Shown here: piece by piece, positions 43,485-51,475 of the stretch
Layout: the number at the start of each line of letters is the position of its first letter
Numbering within the stretch: the first letter of the stretch is position 1
DNA from: an uncultured Chloroflexota bacterium
GTDB taxonomy: Bacteria > Chloroflexota > Anaerolineae > Anaerolineales > Anaerolineaceae
DNA: 64,000 bases
Direction of reading: 5' to 3'
Assembly (NCBI GenBank): GCA_902791025.1
Contig: CADATZ010000031.1
Location: forward strand, 1-64,000
Notes under the pieces: generated by a model
Database searches by the model: none
The model's input: the letters and a program-made list of their open reading frames with translations, nothing else
What the model was told of the DNA's origin: nothing
Program-made: the position numbers and the translations under genes

Positions 43485-43506
43485 ATCACACCTTTTCCTG
43501 GTATGA

Positions 43507-43549
43507 GACTTCCGGGGACTTTCCTTTCATGGAACAGTCCCCGGAAGTC
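43507..43549. repeat. 14-bp palindrome, GTCCCCGGAAGTC type
   Basis: GACTTCCGGGGACT (43507-43520) pairs perfectly with 43536-43549. The inner TTCC/GGAA extends the stem with one bulge. It lies between convergent genes and matches the GTCCCC-type palindromes at 14972 and 15871. Confidence 0.7.
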
Positions 43550-43580
43550 AGTTCACTGCACAGTTGTCCAGACGGAATTA

Positions 43581-44117
43581 TTAACTTAAACCATCCCATT
43601 CTTCTCTTGTGATGCAGTTGATATGTTCGGTTCGTTTTTCGTGCAGCAGCGGAACATCTTTTCCTGTGATCGTGCGCTGATAACGGAAGCCGGTTTTTTC
43701 CTGAACACGTTTGGATTTTGTGTTCCCGTCATAATAACCGCACCAGACTTTGTTCATGCCCAGGTCCTCAAAAGCATGCCGCAGCATTTCGCGGACCGCT
43801 TCCGGCATCAGCCCTTGTCCCCAGAATGGTTTCCCGAGCCAATACCCCAGTTCACATTCGTCATCTTTTTCAGTGAAGTCACTGTGTCCTCTCAGTTTCA
43901 GCTCGATGGCACCGATTGCCCGGTTGTCTGATTTCAAACAGATGGCATAGGCTTCTTCACCGCAGAAAACCGTCCGGATGATCTCCCGGCTTTCTTCCAA
44001 ACTCTGATGCACCGGCCACCCTGCGACCGGTCCCACTTCGGGATCTGAAGCGTACTTGTACAGGTCCTCCGCATCACTTTCCTCCCAGCGGCGAAATATC
44101 AATCTTTCTGTTTGCAT
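43581..44117 (-). CDS. GNAT N-acetyltransferase, RimJ/RimL type (178 aa)
   Basis: The typical start MQTERLIFRRWEESDAEDLYKY is followed by AIGAIELKL, CELGYWLGKPFWGQGLMPEAVREMLRHAF (acetyl-CoA loop), and NTKSKRVQEKTGF. The enzyme acetylates a protein N-terminus or a small molecule. The frame is open to 44234, but those 39 codons run through a palindromic element. ATG 44117 is preceded by GGAAGG. Confidence 0.85.
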   Translation of the reverse strand: MQTERLIFRRWEESDAEDLYKYASDPEVGPVAGWPVHQSLEESREIIRTVFCGEEAYAICLKSDNRAIGAIELKLRGHSDFTEKDDECELGYWLGKPFWGQGLMPEAVREMLRHAFEDLGMNKVWCGYYDGNTKSKRVQEKTGFRYQRTITGKDVPLLHEKRTEHINCITREEWDGLS

Positions 44118-44146
44118 ATTCTGTTTCCTTCCGAATCTATTCAGGA

Positions 44147-44214
44147 TGGAGCACGCGGGGCATTCGCCTTTTGACGTGAAGCCGACATAAGCGTGCGTTC
44201 CCACGTGCGTCACC
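44147..44214. repeat. GCACATGGGGAC palindromic element, copy 9 (old)
   Basis: GAGCACGCGGGGCATTCGCC at the left and GCGTTCCCACGTGCGTC at the right keep only the outline of the element, so it appears to be the oldest copy. Confidence 0.5.
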
Positions 44215-44230
44215 GGGTTTTTGATCAATT

Positions 44231-44659
44231 TCACTCAACGTTTTGAGGCCCAACGACCCGGGCAATACCTGCGTTGCGAATCATTCTTTCGCAAATGGGG
44301 CACGGGGTACATTCGGTCATTTCAGCAAAACCTTTGCCTTCTATATATTCTTTTCCAGCAAGATAAAGAGTGGCTCCGAGCATACGGTTCCTTGAGGCAG
44401 ACAGCATTGCGTTCTGTTCTGCGTGAACCGCTGCGCAATCGCCATAATTTCCGGAATTATGTTCAGCGTTCAGTCTGGGGCATTTTTCATAAATGTCGCA
44501 GCAGTTTGGTTCACCTCTGGCCGCACCATTATATCCGGTAGCGATGATCTCGTCATCTTTTACAATAACACAACCATATTGTCGTTTGAGACAAGTGCTG
44601 CGGGAAGAAACACTAACCGCGATATTGATGTAATATTTGTCTTTGGAAATGCGTTTCAT
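44231..44659 (-). CDS. dCMP/cytidine deaminase family protein (142 aa)
   Basis: The zinc-deaminase motifs are present: VHAEQNAM (zinc His and catalytic Glu) and CTPCPICERMI (zinc cysteines). GCVIVKDDEIIATGYNGAARG is typical of deoxycytidylate deaminase (ComEB-like). Extra cysteines (NCCDIYEKC) could bind a second zinc, as in dCMP deaminases. It converts dCMP to dUMP for thymidylate synthesis, if the family guess holds. Confidence 0.87.
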   Translation of the reverse strand: MKRISKDKYYINIAVSVSSRSTCLKRQYGCVIVKDDEIIATGYNGAARGEPNCCDIYEKCPRLNAEHNSGNYGDCAAVHAEQNAMLSASRNRMLGATLYLAGKEYIEGKGFAEMTECTPCPICERMIRNAGIARVVGPQNVE

Positions 44660-44757
44660 TAGACATGCCCCTGTTCTGCCTTATTCATTTTCATGTGCCA
44701 GATATTATACTCGGGAAGATCATATTAATCACAATAGCAGCAAAAAACCGTCATGTA

Positions 44758-44787
44758 TTGCATGATTTTTTTATGTCGTGATATAAT
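44758..44787 (+). promoter_or_regulatory. Sigma-70-type promoter of the liv binding-protein gene
   Basis: TTGCAT (44758-44763) and TATAAT (44782-44787) are separated by 18 bp, with the start codon 33 bp downstream. Confidence 0.65.
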
Positions 44788-44819
44788 CCGAACAACTTAA
44801 TAACCCAGGAGGTATTATA

Positions 44820-45980
44820 ATGAAGAAGTTATTTGCTCTTTTAGCAGTCGTTCTTTGCATCAGCATGCTGGCTTCCACTGCAGTCCTGGCTGACAATGTA
44901 GTGAAGATCGGTGTTTTCGAACCCGCTTCCGGTGACTCCGGTGCAGGCGGCAAGCAGGAAATGCTTGGCATGCAGTACGCAAATTATGAAACCCCGACCG
45001 TCGAAATCGGCGGCGAAACCTACACCGTTGAACTGGTCTACGCTGACAACGGCTCTTCCACTGACAAAGCCCCGTCCGCAGCCCAGCAGCTGGTTTCCAG
45101 CGGCGTTTCCGTCGTTCTGGGTTCCTACGGTTCCGGCGTCTCCATCGCCGGGTCCCAGTATTTCGCGGATGCCAACATCCCGGCCATCGGCGCTTCCTGC
45201 ACCAACCCGCAGGTCACTGCCGGTAACGACCACTATTTCCGCATCTGCTTCCTGGATCCTTTCCAGGGTACAGTCCTTGCCAACTACGCCTACAAGGAAC
45301 TGGGCGCCCGCACTGCTTACAGCCTTGCGGAACTCGGCAACGACTATGACCAGGGTCTGGCCACTTACTTCAAGCAGGCATTCGAAGCCCTCGGCGGTAC
45401 CGTGATCGCCGACTCCTTCCCGACCGGCACCTCTGACTTCACCTCCTACCTGACCAATGCTCAGATGTACAGCGCTGAAGTCTTCTTCTGCCCGGTTTCC
45501 ATCGCCTACTCCACCCAGATCGTCCAGCAGGCCTCCAGCCAGGGCGTGACCTTCCCGATCCTCGGCGGCGACACCCTCGACAGCAACGTTGTTGCCAATG
45601 CCGCGAAGGGCACTGATGTGAATGTCACCATCACCACCTTCTACCAGGAAGGCGCCAACCCGGATTTCGACAACGGCTTCAAAGCCTGGCTGAACTCCAA
45701 CAATGAATACCTGACCAACAATGGCGGCAATGACATGATCGCCGCGGTCTCCGTCATGGGCTATGACACCTACTACACCGCTCTTGAAGCACTGAAGGCC
45801 GCCGGTACCACTGACAGCGCCGCTGTCAAGGCAGCTCTCCCGGGCGTCACCCTCACCGGTGTTTCCGGCTCCATCGCCTTCGATGAGATCGGCGATGCCA
45901 TCCGCACCTCCGCTTTCGTAAAGAAGGTGGACAACGCTTCCGGTGACTGGAACTTCGTCACGGAACAGACGGTTGATTAA
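44820..45980 (+). CDS. livJ: Branched-chain amino-acid ABC transporter binding protein (386 aa)
   Basis: A signal peptide ends STAVLAD, with no lipobox. The mature part follows the LivJ-type (peripla_BP_6) fold: VVKIGVFEPASGDSGAGGKQEMLGMQYA, ADNGSSTDKAPSAAQQLVSS, VVLGSYGSGVSIAG and GASCTNPQVTAGNDHYFRICF. It delivers leucine, isoleucine, valine or related compounds to the permeases that follow. A terminator lies between it and livH, which should give more binding protein than membrane components. Confidence 0.9.
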   Translation: MKKLFALLAVVLCISMLASTAVLADNVVKIGVFEPASGDSGAGGKQEMLGMQYANYETPTVEIGGETYTVELVYADNGSSTDKAPSAAQQLVSSGVSVVLGSYGSGVSIAGSQYFADANIPAIGASCTNPQVTAGNDHYFRICFLDPFQGTVLANYAYKELGARTAYSLAELGNDYDQGLATYFKQAFEALGGTVIADSFPTGTSDFTSYLTNAQMYSAEVFFCPVSIAYSTQIVQQASSQGVTFPILGGDTLDSNVVANAAKGTDVNVTITTFYQEGANPDFDNGFKAWLNSNNEYLTNNGGNDMIAAVSVMGYDTYYTALEALKAAGTTDSAAVKAALPGVTLTGVSGSIAFDEIGDAIRTSAFVKKVDNASGDWNFVTEQTVD

Positions 45981-46015
45981 CAGTTGTCAGTGGTCAGTTG
46001 TCAGTGGTCAGAGGT
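45981..46015 (+). repeat. Heptamer array after livJ stop
   Basis: Five units of CAGTGGT/CAGTTGT/CAGAGGT begin at the first base after TAA. Confidence 0.85.
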
Positions 46016-46094
46016 GTTTTGGTAAAATAGATTCTTTTGCCCAAATGACTATGAATACTGAATGACTGGTCTTATAAGACACAACGATGTTATC

Positions 46095-46135
46095 AAAACG
46101 GCGGAGGTATCAAGGCCGATGCCCCGCCGTTTTTC
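46095..46135 (+). terminator. Terminator between livJ and livH
   Basis: AAAACGGCGG (46095-46104) and CCGCCGTTTT (46124-46133) form a 10-bp stem with a U-rich 3' end. Confidence 0.8.
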
Positions 46136-46201
46136 TCATTATTAATCAAACGGTGTCGATTCAGAGAGAACAAGTCGAATGGGATAACACTTGACACTCA
46201 A

Positions 46202-46250
46202 CCGGTCCCCAGACCCTGACCCCTGAATCCTGAATCCTGACACCTGAATA
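46202..46250 (-). repeat. Heptamer array 5' of livH
   Basis: Seven units of CTGAATC/CTGACCC type end 19 bp before the livH start. Read on the minus strand they are GATTCAG/GGGTCAG, the same family as the array at 40142. Confidence 0.8.
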
Positions 46251-46269
46251 GAGAAGGGAGTCTCTCCCC

Positions 46270-47193
46270 ATGTGGAATACAGTTTTTCCTTACCTGCTTT
46301 CCGGCATTTCTGTCGGGGGGCAATACGCACTGATCGCCATCGGCTACACCATGGTCTATGGCATCCTGCGCCTGATCAACTTCGCTCACGGCGACGTTTT
46401 TATGGTGGCAGGGATCGTGATGGTCTACATGGCAGCCAGCGGGCTGCCGCTTTGGCTTTGTATCGTTCTTGATCTCGTGGCTACTGCCATCATCGGCTTC
46501 GCCATCGAACGCATCGCCTACAAACCGCTGCGGACCGCTCCGCGCATGAGCATCATGATTTCCGCCATCGGCGTGAGCTACACCCTGCAGAACCTGGTGC
46601 TTTACATCACCGGCGGTCTGAACCAGATCTACCCGAAGATTCCCTGGATCTCCGATTCCATCACCATCGGTTCCGCCACGACCAAGGTCGTGACGGTGGT
46701 GACCCCGATCCTGACCATCCTGCTGGTCTTCGCCCTGGTAATGCTCATCAATCACACCAAGGTCGGCATGGCCATGCGGGCCGTTTCAAAGGATTTTGAA
46801 ACCAGTCAGCTGATGGGTATCAACATCAACAGCGTGATCTCCACCACCTTCGTCATCGGTTCTTTCCTGGCCGGCGTCGGCTCCACGCTTTACTTCACGA
46901 ACTACACCACGGTCATCCAGACCAGCGGCGCCATGCCGGGGCTGAAAGCCTTCGTCGCGGCAGTGTTCGGCGGGATCGGTTCCGTTCCGGGTGCGGTGGT
47001 CGGTGCCTTCATCATCGGTATCGCGGAGAACCTCATCAAGGGTCTGGACATCATCCTGTTCAAGATGGGGCTGATCTCCAAACCGATGGGGCTGGCGATT
47101 TTCTCAGACGCATTCACGTTCGCGCTGCTGATCATCATCCTGGCAGTCAAACCGACCGGGCTCTTCGGTGAAAAATCCATTGATAAGGTATGA
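46270..47193 (+). CDS. livH: Branched-chain amino-acid ABC permease LivH (307 aa)
   Basis: The LivH-type permease has about eight hydrophobic helices and typical blocks: LLSGISVGGQYALIAIGYTMVYGILRLINFAHGD, KVGMAMRAVSKDFETSQLMGIN (the EAA-like loop) and AFVAAVFGGIGSVPGAVVGAF. It forms the channel with LivM. The RBS GAAGGGAG lies upstream of ATG 46270. Confidence 0.93.
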   Translation: MWNTVFPYLLSGISVGGQYALIAIGYTMVYGILRLINFAHGDVFMVAGIVMVYMAASGLPLWLCIVLDLVATAIIGFAIERIAYKPLRTAPRMSIMISAIGVSYTLQNLVLYITGGLNQIYPKIPWISDSITIGSATTKVVTVVTPILTILLVFALVMLINHTKVGMAMRAVSKDFETSQLMGININSVISTTFVIGSFLAGVGSTLYFTNYTTVIQTSGAMPGLKAFVAAVFGGIGSVPGAVVGAFIIGIAENLIKGLDIILFKMGLISKPMGLAIFSDAFTFALLIIILAVKPTGLFGEKSIDKV

Positions 47194-47203
47194 GGTGAAT
47201 CCT

Positions 47204-48307
47204 ATGAAAAAGAAACTCGATCTTCCTCATATTCTCACGGTCATTATCATTATTGCCATTTATGCCGCGGTTTTTATTGCTGAACAGCATATGCCGCCGA
47301 CCTCCATGCTTTTCACCGTGCTCAAAAAAGGCGCGACCTATGCGCTGGTAGCTGTCTCCATGAACCTGCTGAACGGTTTTACCGGCATCTTTTCACTCGG
47401 ACAGGCCGGTTTTATGCTCATCGGCGCTTATATCTTTTCCATTTTCACCATCCCGGTGGAGCATCGCGGCATCGTTTATCAATACTATGACGGCGGCGTG
47501 ATCCAGTTCACCCTTCCGGTGCTGATCGCCATGATCCTGGCCGGACTGGTAGCTGCCCTGTTCGCCTTTCTGATCGGGCTGCCGGTGCTGCGGCTGAAGA
47601 GTGACTACCTGGCCATCGCCACGCTTGGTTTTGCTGAAATCGTGCGCACCATCTTCCAGTGGGACAAGCTGGGACCGGTCACGAACGGGTCCAATATGCT
47701 GCGGCTCTTCCCGACCTTCAACGATTTCAACATCAAAAACGCGGACGGAACGGTCGCGGTCTACCTTTCGACCATCATCCCGATGCTCATTGCAGGCGTC
47801 TGCATTGCCATCATCCTGCTCCTCATCAACTCCACCTATGGACGTGCCCTGCGGGCTATCAAGGACGATGAGATCGCCGCGGAGGCCATGGGGATCCACC
47901 TGGCCAGCCATAAGCAGATGGCGTTCTGTGTCTCCTCTTTCTTCGCCGGGGTCGGCGGCGCCATGCTGGCGATGTACCAGACCACGGTGCAGGCGAAGTC
48001 CTTCACCACAGCCATGACCTATGAAATTCTGCTGATCGTCGTGATCGGCGGTCTGGGGTCTGTGACCGGCAGTATTCTGTCCTCTTTCCTCTTCGTGGCC
48101 GCATCCGAATGGTGGCTGCGTTTCCTGGATCAGAAGCAGGTCATCAACGGCTTTGAAGTGCCGCTGCTGCGCAACGGGTTCCGGCTGGTGGTCTTCTCCT
48201 TCATCATCATGATCGTCGTGCTCTTCTTCCGTCAGGGCATCATGGGGACGAAGGAACTGCCTGACCTCTTCCGAAAGAAGAAAACCGCTGAAGGAGGTGC
48301 GAAATGA
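47204..48307 (+). CDS. livM: Branched-chain amino-acid ABC permease LivM (367 aa)
   Basis: LivM-type blocks are present: YALVAVSMNLLNGFTGIFSLGQAGFMLIGAY, LRLKSDYLAIATLGFAEIVR, and STYGRALRAIKDDEIAAEAMGI. The frame extends 12 codons further up, but ATG 47204 follows GAGGTG. It ends by overlapping livG (ATGA), so the operon is translationally coupled. Confidence 0.93.
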   Translation: MKKKLDLPHILTVIIIIAIYAAVFIAEQHMPPTSMLFTVLKKGATYALVAVSMNLLNGFTGIFSLGQAGFMLIGAYIFSIFTIPVEHRGIVYQYYDGGVIQFTLPVLIAMILAGLVAALFAFLIGLPVLRLKSDYLAIATLGFAEIVRTIFQWDKLGPVTNGSNMLRLFPTFNDFNIKNADGTVAVYLSTIIPMLIAGVCIAIILLLINSTYGRALRAIKDDEIAAEAMGIHLASHKQMAFCVSSFFAGVGGAMLAMYQTTVQAKSFTTAMTYEILLIVVIGGLGSVTGSILSSFLFVAASEWWLRFLDQKQVINGFEVPLLRNGFRLVVFSFIIMIVVLFFRQGIMGTKELPDLFRKKKTAEGGAK

Positions 48308-49074
48308 AGGATAACGTTCTGCACATCGAAAACCTCACCATGCAGTTCGGCGGCGTTGTAGCCGTGGACAACTTCAGCATGGATATCAACAAAGGCGAGA
48401 TCGTCGCCCTCATCGGACCGAACGGCGCCGGCAAAACCACAGCCTTCAACGCGGTGACCGGAGTCTACCAGCCCACCTCAGGCCGGGTGATGCTCAATGG
48501 TGAAAATATCACCGGACTGCGCCCGGATCAAATCACTGCCCGCGGAATTGCCCGGACCTTTCAGAACATCCGTCTTTTCTCGTCCATGACGGTCTTTGAG
48601 AACGTACTCACCGCCCAACATCTGCGCCGGACCTCCAACCTTTTCTCCGCCACCTTCCGTCTGAACAAAGCGGAAGAAAAACGCATGCGGGAAGACACGG
48701 AAGCCCTACTCAAACAGGTTGATCTGTATGATCTTCGGGATGAAATGGCAGTTTCTTTGCCTTACGGGAAACAGCGCTTACTTGAAATCGTCCGCGCTCT
48801 GGCAAGCGGCCCGAAGCTGCTGCTGCTCGATGAACCGGCAGCCGGTATGAACCCTCAGGAAACGGATGAGCTGGGCGAGTTCATCAGACGGATCCGGACG
48901 GAATTTGACCTGACGGTCTTCATCATCGAACATCACATGAACCTGGTCATGAAGATCTCCGACCGTATTTACGTCATCGAATTCGGCAAACAGATCGCCG
49001 AAGGCAGACCGGAGGAGATCCAGAACAATCAGGATGTCATCGATGCTTATCTGGGAGGAGGAGACGAACTATGA
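48304..49074 (+). CDS. livG: Branched-chain amino-acid ABC ATPase LivG (256 aa)
   Basis: Walker A GPNGAGKTT, signature-region LPYGKQRLLEIVRALA, Walker B LLLDEPAAGMN and switch IIEHHMNLVM are visible. The LivG-specific ARTFQNIRLFSSMTVFENVL is also present. It overlaps livM and livF by four bases each and drives transport together with LivF. Confidence 0.95.
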   Translation: MKDNVLHIENLTMQFGGVVAVDNFSMDINKGEIVALIGPNGAGKTTAFNAVTGVYQPTSGRVMLNGENITGLRPDQITARGIARTFQNIRLFSSMTVFENVLTAQHLRRTSNLFSATFRLNKAEEKRMREDTEALLKQVDLYDLRDEMAVSLPYGKQRLLEIVRALASGPKLLLLDEPAAGMNPQETDELGEFIRRIRTEFDLTVFIIEHHMNLVMKISDRIYVIEFGKQIAEGRPEEIQNNQDVIDAYLGGGDEL

Positions 49075-49784
49075 GCCTTTTGAAAGTTATGGACCTCAAG
49101 GTCAGCTATGGTGGTATCGAAGCGTTGAAGGGCATCTCCTTCGCGGTGGAAAAAGGGCAGATCGTCACATTGATCGGTGCCAATGGCGCGGGAAAGTCCA
49201 CCACACTGCGTACCATCTCCGGTCTGGTCCCGGTAAAGTCCGGCACCATCACCTATGATGGGAATGTCATCTCCGGGCAGCAGCCGCAGCAGATCGTCGC
49301 GCAGGGACTGTGCATGGTTCCGGAAGGACGCCGCGTTTTCCCGAACCTGACGGTTTATGAAAACCTGCGTATCGGGGCTTACCTCCGCAAGGATGACATC
49401 ACCGCGGATGTGGACCATGTTTACAACCTGTTCCCGCGCCTGAAGGAACGTCACTGGCAGCTTGCCGGTACACTCTCCGGCGGTGAACAGCAGATGCTGG
49501 CAGTCGGGCGCGCGCTGATGATGCGCCCGAAGCTGCTGATGATGGATGAACCTTCGCTGGGGCTTGCTCCGCTGGTCATCAAGTCCATCTTCGAGATCAT
49601 TCAGACACTCCACGAGGAAGGGATCACCATTTTGCTGGTGGAACAGAACGCCAATGCCGCGCTGCGCATTGCGGACTACGCCTTCGTCCTGGAAACCGGT
49701 ATGCTGGATGTACAAGGCACCGGTCACGATCTCCTCAACGACCCCGCCATCAAAGCGGCGTATCTGGGAGAGAGTAAGAAGTAG
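49071..49784 (+). CDS. livF: Branched-chain amino-acid ABC ATPase LivF (237 aa)
   Basis: Walker A GANGAGKST, signature LSGGEQQMLAVGRALM, Walker B LLMMDEPSLGLAP and switch LLVEQNANAALRIADY are complete. The CMVPEGRRVFPNLTVYENL block is typical of LivF. It is the last gene of the operon; a self-complementary heptamer array follows the stop. Confidence 0.95.
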   Translation: MSLLKVMDLKVSYGGIEALKGISFAVEKGQIVTLIGANGAGKSTTLRTISGLVPVKSGTITYDGNVISGQQPQQIVAQGLCMVPEGRRVFPNLTVYENLRIGAYLRKDDITADVDHVYNLFPRLKERHWQLAGTLSGGEQQMLAVGRALMMRPKLLMMDEPSLGLAPLVIKSIFEIIQTLHEEGITILLVEQNANAALRIADYAFVLETGMLDVQGTGHDLLNDPAIKAAYLGESKK

Positions 49785-49818
49785 TCAGTCAGTGGTCAGT
49801 GGTCACTGACCACTGACC
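49785..49818. repeat. Self-complementary heptamer array after livF stop
   Basis: TCAGTGG units followed by their reverse complement form a 13-bp perfect hairpin (49788-49800 with 49805-49817, loop GGTC). The array starts right after TAG. Confidence 0.85.
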
Positions 49819-49969
49819 CTAATGTCATAAAAATCCACTGACATTTATCAGGTATTCGCGGAAATGAATATAATTTTGAACATGAAAAACGAACTGCTTC
49901 GAAACAACCGACGAAATATCTGCAAATAGGCTGAGCTGCGGCAGTTTTTGATATTCCCATATATTGATC

Positions 49970-49999
49970 CTCCGCATGCAGCGGAGATTTTTATTTTAT
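49970..49999 (+). terminator. Leader hairpin before argG
   Basis: CTCCGC (49970-49975) and GCGGAG (49981-49986) pair around ATGCA and are followed by ATTTTTATTTT. It lies 34 bp before the argG start and could act as an attenuator or stop read-through from the liv operon. Confidence 0.55.
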
Positions 50000-50032
50000 C
50001 GGCAATATGCCAAAAATATTGGAGCAATTATA

Positions 50033-51256
50033 ATGTCTGAAAAAATCAACAAAGTATTATTAGCCTACTCAGGCGGTCTCGACACCTCGGCCATCATCCC
50101 GTGGCTCATCGACACCTATCACTGCGAAGTGATTTGCTACTGCGCCAACGTCGGACAGGAAGAAGAACTGGATCACCTGGAAGAACGTGCCAAGGCCTCC
50201 GGCGCCACCAAGCTCATCATCGATGACCTTGTCGAACCGCTCTGCAAGGACTACATCTGGCCTCTCGTCAAATCCGGTGCCATCTATGAACGCAAGTATT
50301 ACCTCGGCACCTCCATCGCCCGCCCGATCGTCGCCAAGCGTCTGGTGGAAGTCGCCCAGCAGGAACACGCCGACGCCATCGCGCACGGCTGCACCGGTAA
50401 GGGCAACGACCAGGTTCGTCTGGAAAACGGCATCCATTCCCTGGACCCGTCTCTGAAGGTCATCGCCCCGTGGCGTATCTGGGATTTCACCTCCCGTGAA
50501 GACCTGCTGAACTATCTGGATCAGAAGGGTATCGGCTACCCGGATTCCGCCAAGAACCCGAAGCTCTTCAGCCGCGACCGCAACATCTGGCACATCTCCC
50601 ATGAGGGCGGCCCCATCGAAAACATCGACGCCGAACCGGATGAATCCTTCTGGGTGCTGACCGTTTCCCCGGAACAGGCTCCGGACAAGCCGGAATATGT
50701 TGAAATCGAATTCGAAGCCGGTGAAGCTGTGGCTGTCAACGGTAAGAAGATGACCCCGGGTCAGATCGTCCATGAACTGAACGTCATCGGCGGACGCAAC
50801 GGTATTGGCCGCTGCGATATGGTGGAGAACCGCCTCGTCGGCATGAAGTCCCACGGTCTTTATGAAACCCCGGGCGGCACCATTCTCTGCACTGCTCACT
50901 CCGAACTGGAATTTGTCACCTGCGACCGCGAAACCATGCACTTCAAGGACACCATCGCCCCGAAATGGGCCGAACTGGTCTACAACGGTCAGTGGTTCAG
51001 CCCGCTGGTTCAGTCACTGAACGTCTTCTTCGATGAGACCAACAAGTGGGTCACCGGCTCCATCAAACTGAAGCTCTACAAGGGCAACATCATAATCGCC
51101 GGACGCAAACCGAAGTACAACCTCTACAATGAGAACTTCGCTTCCTTCGGTGATGTCTCCCTCTACGATCACAAGGACGCCACCGGCTTCATCAGCTGCT
51201 TCTCCCTCCCGGGCAAGGTCATTGCCATGATGAAGAAACAGACGGGATTGGAGTAG
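50033..51256 (+). CDS. argG: Argininosuccinate synthase (407 aa)
   Basis: It joins citrulline and aspartate with ATP to argininosuccinate. The ATP pyrophosphatase loop AYSGGLDTS is at the N-terminus; SIARPIVAKRLVEVA, AHGCTGKGNDQVR and GGRNGIGRCDMVENR follow. The frame is open to 49964, but ATG 50033 (MSEKINKVLLAYSGG) matches the family start, with GGAG upstream. Its pathway partner argH is at 57732 on the same strand. Confidence 0.96.
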   Translation: MSEKINKVLLAYSGGLDTSAIIPWLIDTYHCEVICYCANVGQEEELDHLEERAKASGATKLIIDDLVEPLCKDYIWPLVKSGAIYERKYYLGTSIARPIVAKRLVEVAQQEHADAIAHGCTGKGNDQVRLENGIHSLDPSLKVIAPWRIWDFTSREDLLNYLDQKGIGYPDSAKNPKLFSRDRNIWHISHEGGPIENIDAEPDESFWVLTVSPEQAPDKPEYVEIEFEAGEAVAVNGKKMTPGQIVHELNVIGGRNGIGRCDMVENRLVGMKSHGLYETPGGTILCTAHSELEFVTCDRETMHFKDTIAPKWAELVYNGQWFSPLVQSLNVFFDETNKWVTGSIKLKLYKGNIIIAGRKPKYNLYNENFASFGDVSLYDHKDATGFISCFSLPGKVIAMMKKQTGLE

Positions 51257-51259
51257 CTT

Positions 51260-51301
51260 TTAGCTGTTAGCTGTTAGCTGTTAGCAATTAGCCGTTAGCT
51301 T
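51260..51301 (+). repeat. Heptamer array after argG stop
   Basis: Six units of TTAGCTG/TTAGCAA/TTAGCCG start four bases after TAG (51254-51256). Because 7 is not a multiple of 3, TAG occurs in all three forward frames. Confidence 0.88.
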
Positions 51302-51310
51302 GTCAAACGA

Positions 51311-51340
51311 AAGGAAGGCGCAAACACGCCTTCCTTTTTT
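51311..51340 (+). terminator. argG terminator
   Basis: AAGGAAGGCG (51311-51320) pairs with CGCCTTCCTT (51327-51336) around CAAACA and is followed by TTTT. Confidence 0.9.
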
Positions 51341-51353
51341 ATCTATTTAGGAC

Positions 51354-51452
51354 GGAGCACATGGGGACTGGCACCTTGTGTCGGCTTCGTGACGCACATG
51401 GGGACAGGCACCTTGTATCGGCTTCGCGACACAAGATGCCAGTCCCCATGTG
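51354..51452. repeat. GCACATGGGGAC palindromic element, cluster 10
   Basis: A left half followed by a complete copy with centre GTATCGGCTTCGCGACAC and right end GCCAGTCCCCATGTGC. It lies between argG and the convergent GGDEF gene. Confidence 0.85.
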
Positions 51453-51475
51453 CTCCGCTGGATTCTGAACAGCTG

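Noticed and set aside
44118..44234. N-terminal extension of the RimJ-like acetyltransferase
   Set aside because: The extra codons run through a decayed palindromic element, and a good RBS and family-typical start lie at 44117.
49820..50032. T-box riboswitch before argG
   Set aside because: No T-box sequence or specifier-loop architecture could be recognised; only one simple hairpin is seen.
50069..50941. 290-codon minus-strand frame
   Set aside because: Antisense of argG; composition typical of a shadow frame.
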